IMG/VR virus record: IMGVR_UViG_3300027861_003227
Span: 1 to 26,410 of that record
Reading direction: 5' to 3' (one strand)
DNA: 26,410 bases
Origin: a virus
Part shown: piece after piece, positions 14,122 to 21,379 of the stretch
Layout of the letters: each line of letters starts with the position of its first letter
Position numbering within the stretch: position 1 is the first letter of the stretch
Position numbers and translations under genes: made by a program
Notes under the pieces: generated by a model
What the model was told of the DNA's origin: nothing
Seen by the model: only the letters and a program-made list of their open reading frames with translations
Databases searched by the model: none

Positions 14122-14663
14122 GAATAGCCGAACCTTCTAAAGTCATGCTTGTACCACCGCCGAACTTTAGTTAGCCCAACTCTTCCCTTTAGATCGTGCT
14201 GTGATCCGCCGGAGTTCATCCGCTGAATCTTTACGCTCGGCAATATGAAACCAAACGCTCTTAGATACTTTTCCAAATCGGGAAGTTCGGTCTCGTATTT
14301 AAAGATGAGCGCATGTTCCGGCACAAACTCTGCCTGCGGTCGAAAGTGGCGCTCCTCTACTTGAGGGGGTTGACGCATTCCGCGAATCTGCTTCTTCATG
14401 TCTGCCGCGTCTATGCTCCGGTCCTCAAACCTCATCGCAGAAAGAAACCTTTCGACCGGCTCCCGCACTACTGCCACGCAGGGAATCTCGGAGCCAAAAA
14501 CCTTGCGAGTCTCTTCCCAAGTTGCATGAGGATGAGTTCCGTGTCTTAGCCTATAATCGACATCACAACCACTCTGCACCATCGCCTGGACGAATGAGCG
14601 CCCCGCAGTTCTGGGGACGTGGCTGAAAAAGAATTTAATATTTCCAGAACCGATTACTGGCAT
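14118..14663 (-). CDS. Sulfotransferase (PAPS-dependent family)
   Basis: FSHVPRTAGRSF (13-24) corresponds to the 5'-phosphosulfate-binding loop (HIPKTGGTS in many relatives), with Arg replacing the usual Lys. VAVVREPVERFLSAM (63-77) corresponds to the 3'-phosphate-binding motif (VRDPVERFLSAY). Family members transfer sulfate from PAPS to hydroxyl groups of sugars or proteins. The 181-residue length is short for the family but both cofactor motifs are present. It sits just downstream of the CHAP endolysin gene (6-base gap) in the leftward late module and upstream of the RmlB-like gene. The ribosome site is poor (GGGGGA far from ATG), so it may depend on coupling. Confidence 0.85.
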   Translation of the reverse strand: MPVIGSGNIKFFFSHVPRTAGRSFVQAMVQSGCDVDYRLRHGTHPHATWEETRKVFGSEIPCVAVVREPVERFLSAMRFEDRSIDAADMKKQIRGMRQPPQVEERHFRPQAEFVPEHALIFKYETELPDLEKYLRAFGFILPSVKIQRMNSGGSQHDLKGRVGLTKVRRWYKHDFRRFGYS

Positions 14664-14669
14664 AAGGAA

Positions 14670-15434
14670 TCAATCCCCCTCAAATGGAGACAGCTTAGAG
14701 CGTTTCTTTTTTCCCCGCTTTAATTTTGGTCCCGTCTCCACGGTGGACCCCTCGGCGCCCTCGTCTGTCTTCACATGACTGGCAAGTCGACCAAACCCTT
14801 CGAGTCGAGTTTCGTTTTCTAAATCGTACTGGAAGCGTCTTACCTTGCTGGGAAAAGTTCCAACATTCCCCTCTATGGTGAAAAATAAGTTACCCTCAAC
14901 TCGCTCGACCAGTCCGACATGACCCTGCCAGCTTTTTGTGCCATCGTCATTCAGCGCTCCACGGTCCCAGCATACGACATCGCCGACTTCGGGAGTTTGA
15001 CTCTTGATCTGCATATTATTGTAGAGCGCCTTCGCCCCAAAACTCAAAGCTATAGGCAGCCCTTCCCCAACTTTCTCTGCACCCAAATTCAGGCAGTTGG
15101 AGACAAAGGCGGCGCACCAGGCGCCGTCGTCATCATTGTTCCCATCCCATTTCAGACCAAGCAAATTCTCTACATACGGACCTGAGTTATTTCCGCCCAC
15201 TTCGCCCTTGCCGACGTCTTCTGCCGCCACCTCAAGAGCGGCTCTTAATATTGGATGACAATCAACCCCTTCAATCTCGTCCTCTCGATCATTTAAAAGC
15301 GCCTGAATCGTGTCTGGTCCAATTAGCCCGTCCGCCACCAGCCCATGAGTTGACTGCCAAGCTCTTGCTAATTTTTGAAGCATCCACTCGTTAACATTAC
15401 CTGCTGCCACCTGGGACTTATTGTATTCTTTCAT
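14670..15434 (-). CDS. Endolysin: peptidoglycan-binding domain plus CHAP hydrolase
   Basis: Residues 10-50 resemble a peptidoglycan-binding type 1 domain (LARAWQSTHGLVADGLIGP). Residues about 85-220 form a CHAP-type cysteine peptidase: C106 in DGAWCAAFVS, H171 in WQGHVGLVE and the acidic/amide partner in FTIEGN (about 187-189). CHAP enzymes act as peptidoglycan amidases or endopeptidases. The last 20 residues are very basic (KLKRGKKKRSK), which may help it bind the envelope. No signal peptide is seen, so export would need a holin. The ATG at 15434 has GAGGTAAAT as ribosome site, and it follows the tail hub-like gene by seven bases. It could instead be a tail-associated hydrolase. Confidence 0.88.
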   Translation of the reverse strand: MKEYNKSQVAAGNVNEWMLQKLARAWQSTHGLVADGLIGPDTIQALLNDREDEIEGVDCHPILRAALEVAAEDVGKGEVGGNNSGPYVENLLGLKWDGNNDDDGAWCAAFVSNCLNLGAEKVGEGLPIALSFGAKALYNNMQIKSQTPEVGDVVCWDRGALNDDGTKSWQGHVGLVERVEGNLFFTIEGNVGTFPSKVRRFQYDLENETRLEGFGRLASHVKTDEGAEGSTVETGPKLKRGKKKRSKLSPFEGD

Positions 15435-15441
15435 ATTTACC

Positions 15442-17202
15442 TCAAATCATTTCAACGCTTAATAGTTCGACTGAAAATCCAGTCAGGTCTGCGAGCCACT
15501 TTAGCCCAAGAAAATAGAAGGGTTCTGAGTCGAAGCCTGCGTCGATATCTGTAACTTCAATGATGCTCATAAATGGTGCATAGACCAGGCTAAGATCGTC
15601 ACTCACATAAGATGAAGTCATCCGCACGCCTGCACGCTTCTTTATAAAATCGGCGCCGACTTTATACGCTGTGGATGCGGACCGTGTATCCTGAACACTG
15701 ATAGCGTTCGCTGGTCTTTTGCCCCACCTTTCAAGGCTTGCCCTCGATAACTCAAAATTTTCTGCATTGAAGACGACGCTTGCGCTTTCATTCCCGCTAT
15801 TCCCATTAATGCCAAACCCAACCTTTAATTCATTTACTATCTCGCCCCGTCCGGTCTCCCTGATGTCGCCTCGGCTGGTTGCGTTTACCCCATACTCAAG
15901 CTTCCCATATTTACCCGCATCCTCTTTTAGTACTAAGCTTTGCCACGCAAGGCGCCCAAATGGATAACCGAAGGCGATCGGAAATTGCTGCTGAATCCTA
16001 CTGCCGAAGATGCGCTCAATCGTCTGACCCTCTTGCTTGTCATTAAATACTGCGCTGACCTCAAAAGCATTCAAATCCTCCCTGCCTGAAGAAACGGTGG
16101 TCCAGTCAATTTGACTCGCATCACTGCCGCCATATGTTAACCAGATGTCGTCAAGCATGTCTCCTAGCCCACTAAGAAGGGCCCCGCCTGGACGCTTTTT
16201 TCCATGCAACACATTAATATAGCAACTCTCAATATTGAAGTCAGAGAAGAAGCCTGTCGGCTCTTCAAATGCCGATGACTGAAATTGAATTGGGAGTGTT
16301 GAGTAGGCGACCGTCTGATTTAACTTGTCGCTGGACACGTATCCGTTTGCCGCCGTAATGGATTTACCTGCCTGACTAATTGATATCGAAAAGTCGGCTG
16401 AAGAAGTTATGGCGGGATCTCCGATAACATCGTGGCTCGCTATTATCAAAATGAATACTTTAAAGTAGGCGCCCCCAACAGTCACCCTATAATGCCCAAG
16501 CACATTTAAGGGAACCTGCTCATTTGCCCCATAGATTACAGGGACAGCCAAATCACTGGCGCTGTCATCGAAAAATATAAAGGCATCTGAAGGCACAACT
16601 TGAGCAGATGAGGTTACGTCAAAACTTTTCTTCAAAAAAGTGTAGCCTGCATTTGGAGCAGTCGGCGTCCCAAATGACGTCTTAAACTCCATATGATATG
16701 CAAGATATTGGATTCCCTGGTTAAAGGCATTCTGAGTTACATTCTGGACATCAAGCTCTTTGCGCCTTATGAATCGCCCATCTTCAAGAAGCGACCCCCT
16801 TGGAAACTCCACTAAAGCAGTTGTAGTCTTTGCCCCAGCCTGAACTTTCACGCACCGGTCTTCCAATCCGTACTCAAAAGACGTGGCCTCTCCCTCAAAG
16901 GCAATAACCTCAAAACCATTTTCATCAAGAATAAATACACTAACCGCCGCCCCCTGATTTCTACTCCTAGCCCTCATTGTCTCACCAGGAGTTATAGACC
17001 CATCAAAGAAACTGAAGCTAGCCACTTGATTAGCAATAGTCTTTCCAAGCACATCAACTTCACGATTTGGAAGAGTTAGCTCTTTTATATTGTCGGTGAA
17101 AAGATACTCCTGTCCACCCACTGTATAGGCACCTGGAGAGTCAGTTGTAAGACAGACTAACCCGTAGTCGAATTTAGCGACGATATATGCTTCAAAGCTC
17201 AT
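15442..17202 (-). CDS. Tail tip / baseplate hub-like structural protein (tentative)
   Basis: This 586-residue, beta-rich protein lies at the end of the structural gene run, just before the endolysin, where tail tip proteins usually are. An N-terminal beta domain (1-150) and a middle domain containing VPVIYGANEQVPLNVLG (near 220) are followed by a region with RIFGSRIQQQFPIAFGYP (around 400). The last 100 residues mix helix and strand (STAYKVGADFIKKRAGV). These features resemble phage tail hub proteins in outline. No enzymatic motif is visible. The ATG overlaps the preceding stop in ATGA. A different virion protein, such as a tail fibre base, is possible. Confidence 0.55.
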   Translation of the reverse strand: MSFEAYIVAKFDYGLVCLTTDSPGAYTVGGQEYLFTDNIKELTLPNREVDVLGKTIANQVASFSFFDGSITPGETMRARSRNQGAAVSVFILDENGFEVIAFEGEATSFEYGLEDRCVKVQAGAKTTTALVEFPRGSLLEDGRFIRRKELDVQNVTQNAFNQGIQYLAYHMEFKTSFGTPTAPNAGYTFLKKSFDVTSSAQVVPSDAFIFFDDSASDLAVPVIYGANEQVPLNVLGHYRVTVGGAYFKVFILIIASHDVIGDPAITSSADFSISISQAGKSITAANGYVSSDKLNQTVAYSTLPIQFQSSAFEEPTGFFSDFNIESCYINVLHGKKRPGGALLSGLGDMLDDIWLTYGGSDASQIDWTTVSSGREDLNAFEVSAVFNDKQEGQTIERIFGSRIQQQFPIAFGYPFGRLAWQSLVLKEDAGKYGKLEYGVNATSRGDIRETGRGEIVNELKVGFGINGNSGNESASVVFNAENFELSRASLERWGKRPANAISVQDTRSASTAYKVGADFIKKRAGVRMTSSYVSDDLSLVYAPFMSIIEVTDIDAGFDSEPFYFLGLKWLADLTGFSVELLSVEMI

Positions 17203-17630
17203 CCTATCAAAACTCCATTCCCAACATGACGCATCGGCACAGTCTGCTCATGAGGCTTCTCTATGGTCCGACCAGGCTGAAGAACTCCTGCGCCCCCAGC
17301 CTTAAAAAGCCCCCGAACTCCGGACATGCCGACACTCAGACGGCCAAGCGATCTATCCCTAGCAAAGAAAATGGCCTCTTCCTGAAATGAAAAGCTGGAC
17401 CCAACCACGGCCGGCTCACTATAGCCGTCAAGACGGTAGACGTCCCACAGAACCACACCGTTATGGATCCGCCCCTTTACGAGGAACTGCTTTTTTTTAC
17501 GCCTCTCCTGCTCGCCGCTTTCCTCTTTCGTCCGCGCCCGTCCGCTAGCGAATAGCGATCGAACCTTAAATGCGCTGGAACTTAACTCGTCTCTTTGGCT
17601 TGCACTGAGTTCGCCGCTTAATTTAATCAT
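17199..17630 (-). CDS. Unknown 143-residue basic protein, probably tail-associated
   Basis: The start is the ATG at 17630 overlapping the previous stop (ATGA), with GAGGAG as ribosome site. An upstream in-frame start overlaps the neighbouring gene heavily and is not favoured. The product is 143 residues and very basic in residues 30-55 (many Arg, Lys and Glu). The C-terminal part contains GVRGLFKAGGAGVLQPG, a flexible glycine-rich segment. It is translationally coupled to the hub-like gene after it. Probably a minor head-tail or tail assembly protein; no family is recognised. Confidence 0.72.
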   Translation of the reverse strand: MIKLSGELSASQRDELSSSAFKVRSLFASGRARTKEESGEQERRKKKQFLVKGRIHNGVVLWDVYRLDGYSEPAVVGSSFSFQEEAIFFARDRSLGRLSVGMSGVRGLFKAGGAGVLQPGRTIEKPHEQTVPMRHVGNGVLIG

Positions 17631-18025
17631 TTTCTTGGCTCCTCGCCTTGCCGAAGGGCAAACACCCAAGAAAGGATCTTTTCCTTGTCCTCTTTTGATG
17701 ATGCGGTCTTTGAATACTCCCTCGCAGTCTTTATCCTGAATGGACGCCCAAGAGTTCGATTTCCTACAACTGCCCACGCTTGGTCAATTAAGCTCCCAAC
17801 AAAACGAGACACCTTCGGCACCCTTATAAGCGCCTGCCCCGTAAAACCCTTAAAGCTATATTTCGACTTACGCCCGCTTGCAATATCTTGTGCAGTTATA
17901 GTTCCGCCATCATTCGCCACCACCAAAACTAAAGAGAGCCCCCTCCAGAACTGGTCATTCGTGCGAATCTTCATTCCGCGCTGTCGACGCCTTACCTGCT
18001 TCTCAATTTCACCCTTTATCGACAC
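17627..18025 (-). CDS. Unknown 132-residue protein, probable head-tail completion
   Basis: The best start is GTG at 18025, preceded by GGGAGG at six-base spacing. A TTG at 18049 would add eight residues. The start overlaps the end of the upstream gene. The product is basic with a beta-rich middle (SLVLVVANDGGTI) and an RVPKVSRFVGSLIDQAW segment. Length, position after the portal and MuF-like genes, and coupling fit a tail terminator or head completion protein, but no motif decides it. Confidence 0.68.
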   Translation of the reverse strand: MSIKGEIEKQVRRRQRGMKIRTNDQFWRGLSLVLVVANDGGTITAQDIASGRKSKYSFKGFTGQALIRVPKVSRFVGSLIDQAWAVVGNRTLGRPFRIKTAREYSKTASSKEDKEKILSWVFALRQGEEPRK

Positions 18026-18350
18026 GACCAACCTCCCGAAGAAGCTCAACCATTCGAGTGTGATTTACAAGTGAGTGCACCACTCGAATCGTTGCAGACT
18101 TTTTGGTTAGCCATCCGCCGCTAAATCTGACGACCTCGCTCCTGACCTTGCGATCGTAAAGCCCCGAAAAGTTGGAGTCCTCTATGATAATTGTCAGTGA
18201 TTCGCTTGCACACCAAACTCGGACGCGGTCAGTTTCATCAATAGCCCTGGCAAGCACAGTCTGGTCGATTAAGGCGCCTCTCTGGAAAATGGAGACTCCA
18301 CTATAGAGGAAGCGCTTCCAACCCATGAGCCTCAAGATAAGAGCCCTCAT
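18009..18350 (-). CDS. Unknown 113-residue protein, probable head-tail connector region
   Basis: The ATG at 18350 overlaps the preceding stop (ATGA) and has an excellent ribosome site (GGAGGTGATGCT). The product has 113 residues with a basic N-terminal helix (RALILRLMGWKRFLYSG) and beta-strand-like repeats (VRVWCASESLTIII). It is not recognised. It is one of four small genes between the MuF-like gene and the hub-like gene, the usual place for head closure and tail completion proteins. Confidence 0.7.
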   Translation of the reverse strand: MRALILRLMGWKRFLYSGVSIFQRGALIDQTVLARAIDETDRVRVWCASESLTIIIEDSNFSGLYDRKVRSEVVRFSGGWLTKKSATIRVVHSLVNHTRMVELLREVGRVDKG

Positions 18351-18619
18351 AGCATCACCTCCGAAACCTGAAAGGTCATTCCATCTTTCTGCATATCCGA
18401 AAGAAGCCTTTCAACCTCATCAGAACGTCCCGCAATCCATACGCCGGAGGCACTTGCAATGCTCGCCCCGTCGTCATCATAAGGGCTGACATTTACCTGA
18501 TATGGATCATCCTTATTTGAAGCCATCATTGACAGCAGGTCAAGTCGCAGTTGAAGCGTCTTAACCATTGATGGGCCAATGATATTAATTATCCGCCGCG
18601 CCCCAACCTCAACTATCAT
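18347..18619 (-). CDS. Unknown 90-residue protein
   Basis: The ATG at 18619 overlaps the MuF-like stop in ATGA. The product has 90 residues. Residues 15-35 form a helix (PSMVKTLQLRLDLLSMM), followed by an acidic loop (PYDDDGASIASASG) and a final helix (SDEVERLLSDMQ). No family is recognised. Tight coupling on both sides supports a real gene with a structural or assembly role. Confidence 0.7.
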   Translation of the reverse strand: MIVEVGARRIINIIGPSMVKTLQLRLDLLSMMASNKDDPYQVNVSPYDDDGASIASASGVWIAGRSDEVERLLSDMQKDGMTFQVSEVML

Positions 18620-19851
18620 CTTGTCCTCACGTCTACGGAATATCCCGCCGAACCGGGTCCAACTCGAAGCCCATAATTTGCCGCGCTTTTTAGGAGCGCT
18701 TCATTGGAATCCTTAACCATCGCGTCAATCATTCTTATGTCACCCTTCGAGATTGTGGTCCCGTCGATACCTCTTAAGAAAATGTCGTCAATCCCTCGCC
18801 TAGTTATGTCCTGTCCGGTTATAACCTCCCCCACCGAAAACTCCGGAGTCCACCGTACCCCGCTGCTGTCAGCATATTGCCTCACCTGTCTTTGAAGTGC
18901 CCGTCTTTGCTGGATTAGACTGGTTCTTGCCGGACCTTCGGGAGTATTTGCGATCTTGCGTCGTACATAGTTCTTCCGATTCTCCATGTCCCTCAATTTA
19001 GCCAACTGCTCTGGATTTGGAGTATTGAATCCAGGAACTTTGTCTGGACCCTTCGCCCACCTGCTAACTATGTCTTCAGGCGGCTCCGGCTGCGCCGGAC
19101 CAGGGACAAATGTAAGATGACAGCAGCAGTTGGTTTTGCAAATTGTCTGACCTTGCCCTGGCAGCGTGGGTAGAGTGCTTCTTGTATATGGACCAGACTG
19201 GGCAAGAACTGGGCAGTCCACACAGTGATCGCAACTTCCAAGCCTCCAGAATATTAACTCATCTTTTGGTCCGGCTGCGATTGCGCCTGCATTGAATCCC
19301 GCCGTGGTTGCGTTCGAGTACATTTTCAGTCTTTGTGCTACGGCCATACGTCCAGGCTTATTTAGCTGACCATTGCTAAGCTGCCCAACAAACTGATTCG
19401 CGAACCTTGCCTGCTCGTCGACCATATCTTCAAATCCTGGAAAAGCCTTGTTCGCTTCAGCGGCAGACATTGCGCCCCGTCCGCCTCGACTTAAACTTCC
19501 AGCATTGAAGGCATCCAGAAAGCTGTCTTGAATTTTACGCCGAAATTTAGCCTGAAGCTTTGATCTTGCGTTGGAAACCTTTGCGTCCATTACGCTGGCT
19601 GGACTCGTCGACGATCCGTCAACTGTTAAATAGAAATCCGTAAAGGCGCCACTCATCTGCGTCATGAACTTGCTTCGAAGTGATTGAGTTGACGCTCTTG
19701 CGTCACTGGTGTTTTCAGTTAGGGAAAGTCTCCCCGCCCACCTTTCAATGCTTTCAACTTTAGACGCTATCTTTGAAGAGCGATGTAGTTGAGACGTCTG
19801 ACACTTCCCCGTCTCGCAGTTCGCGGCGCGACTCTTTTGCAAGGGCATCAT
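18616..19851 (-). CDS. MuF-like minor head protein
   Basis: The 411-residue product follows the portal gene, as minor head proteins of the Mu gpF type do. The diagnostic part is a Cys/His cluster at about 200-245: CDHCVDC, then a Pro/Gly-rich loop (LPTLPGQGQTICKTNCCCHL). Such clusters are common in MuF-like proteins and probably bind metal. A helical region precedes it, and the C-terminal third contains SVGEVITGQDITRRGIDDI. These proteins enter the capsid with the portal. The ATG at 19851 has a strong ribosome site (GGAGGAGGTGGCAG) but overlaps the portal gene by 92 bases. If that overlap is false, the next ATG is at 19665. Confidence 0.72.
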   Translation of the reverse strand: MMPLQKSRAANCETGKCQTSQLHRSSKIASKVESIERWAGRLSLTENTSDARASTQSLRSKFMTQMSGAFTDFYLTVDGSSTSPASVMDAKVSNARSKLQAKFRRKIQDSFLDAFNAGSLSRGGRGAMSAAEANKAFPGFEDMVDEQARFANQFVGQLSNGQLNKPGRMAVAQRLKMYSNATTAGFNAGAIAAGPKDELIFWRLGSCDHCVDCPVLAQSGPYTRSTLPTLPGQGQTICKTNCCCHLTFVPGPAQPEPPEDIVSRWAKGPDKVPGFNTPNPEQLAKLRDMENRKNYVRRKIANTPEGPARTSLIQQRRALQRQVRQYADSSGVRWTPEFSVGEVITGQDITRRGIDDIFLRGIDGTTISKGDIRMIDAMVKDSNEALLKSAANYGLRVGPGSAGYSVDVRTR

Positions 19852-21322
19852 CTGCCACCTCCTCCAAGTGATTTATCATTGCCGCAACATCATTAACTGT
19901 GGCACTTTGACCCGACTCAAGATGAGCCTCCGTCATTAATTCATTGGCTCGCTCGTCGCTTAATCCAAGAACATCTTGGAGCACAAACCTCATATCCAGT
20001 CCAAGGTCGACAGCCAAAACTTTAGCCGCGTCGGACTTAATCTTTAAAACTTCCGCCTTTAGCTTTTCATCAAATGCGCTGACTGGCGGCATCTTGACAG
20101 TGTACTTAATTTCTGGAGTTAACCCAGCGGCAGCGATGCCTCGGAGCATAACTGTGTCAATCAAATACTTAACCTCGCTCTGCTTTCGCCTTACGGTCCG
20201 CACAAACTGCAACCCCTGCTGCTCCAAGGTTGCTCTTGCTGAAACGTTTTTCTCGAATCCACAAAGCGCGGCTGGAACTCCCGTCACGATAAAAAACCGA
20301 TCTTGAAGAAATCTCAATACATCCACAAGTTGAGTTAGGTTAGCAGGCTGCTCATTGTGGAATGTCGGCTTCTCACTTCCCTCTCGGTAAGGATACACGA
20401 CATCATCCATGGCAAGCATCGACGTAATCCTGCGCTTCATCTTCCCGTCTCGGTCAAACACCTGCTCAGTCCATGACCCCGATTTAAGTGACTCCATGAG
20501 TTCGTCAACTTGATCTGGTCTTAAATTGCTTGGAACTGGATATGCAACCGACTTCCTTGCCGCCGCCTGAAGAAGTGAAAGAAGGCTCATGACGTCCTCT
20601 GCGCTTTCGCTTTGCCGCCACAGTTTTCTGGCGGTCGCCCACATTGAGCGCCCGTACCTTGAACCCCTCATTTTGTCTGGCGCATAATGAAGCACCTGGA
20701 TTGGATTCAAAAGCACTGCCGTCTTGCTATTCTGGAGCGTATTGCCTGTGGTTACGCGATAACCAGAAACTTGGCTGTATTTATTTGTCACGACATCAGT
20801 TACGTCTGCTGGCAAAGGTCGCTCGGCGATCAATCCACTCTTCGAATATATCAGTTCCGAGAAACTGTCTCCGAGGCACGTAGCCTCCCTGAAGACATCT
20901 ATAAAAAACTGCTGTGATCCAACTGACTGAAATGCCGCCTCGACCACCGACCGATAATCATCGCTCGCATCTTCATGGAAAATTATCTCAGTTCGCTGCT
21001 CGCTATCACCGCCAAAAACAAAGTCAGTTAGAACTTGCAGTGCCGTCGCCATTTCAGGCACTTCGTCTCGCATCTCTCTGAAGTCACTATACCGACTGCT
21101 CCTTGATCTATCATAAGCATCCTGATTGAGATCCCGAAGCGTCTGGTTGGCACGCCTAAATCTCCGCTCGGTCGCGCTGTCCCCAGCGGTAGTCGCACGC
21201 CAATCAGTCTCTCGACTTGTGAAATCCGATGCGATAACTTCTGGGGAGCCTTTGAATAGCCGCATCATTTGAGTTCCGAGTCGCCTCGCCAGTGGACTGC
21301 TTGACTTTAATTGCTCGACCAT
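19760..21322 (-). CDS. Portal protein
   Basis: This 520-residue protein should form the twelve-fold ring through which DNA enters the head. Residues 60-105 carry RYSDFREMRDEVPEMATAL, a segment typical of T4-like portals, where a Y-x-DF-R-M motif precedes the wing. HYAPDKMRGSRYGRSMW (about 210-227) matches the clip/stem neighbourhood. RFFIVTGVPAALCGF, then a helical ARATLEQQGLQFVRTVRRKQ, resembles the portal crown-side helices. It lies between TerL and the MuF-like gene in the standard packaging order. ATG at 21322 with a GGAGACATT ribosome site, 57 bases after TerL. Confidence 0.88.
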   Translation of the reverse strand: MVEQLKSSSPLARRLGTQMMRLFKGSPEVIASDFTSRETDWRATTAGDSATERRFRRANQTLRDLNQDAYDRSRSSRYSDFREMRDEVPEMATALQVLTDFVFGGDSEQRTEIIFHEDASDDYRSVVEAAFQSVGSQQFFIDVFREATCLGDSFSELIYSKSGLIAERPLPADVTDVVTNKYSQVSGYRVTTGNTLQNSKTAVLLNPIQVLHYAPDKMRGSRYGRSMWATARKLWRQSESAEDVMSLLSLLQAAARKSVAYPVPSNLRPDQVDELMESLKSGSWTEQVFDRDGKMKRRITSMLAMDDVVYPYREGSEKPTFHNEQPANLTQLVDVLRFLQDRFFIVTGVPAALCGFEKNVSARATLEQQGLQFVRTVRRKQSEVKYLIDTVMLRGIAAAGLTPEIKYTVKMPPVSAFDEKLKAEVLKIKSDAAKVLAVDLGLDMRFVLQDVLGLSDERANELMTEAHLESGQSATVNDVAAMINHLEEVADDALAKESRRELRDGEVSDVSTTSLFKDSV

Positions 21323-21379
21323 AATGTCTCCAAGGTGTTTGCTTTAAAGAAGTTACCAGAAGCGCCTGCGTCTTTCTAC

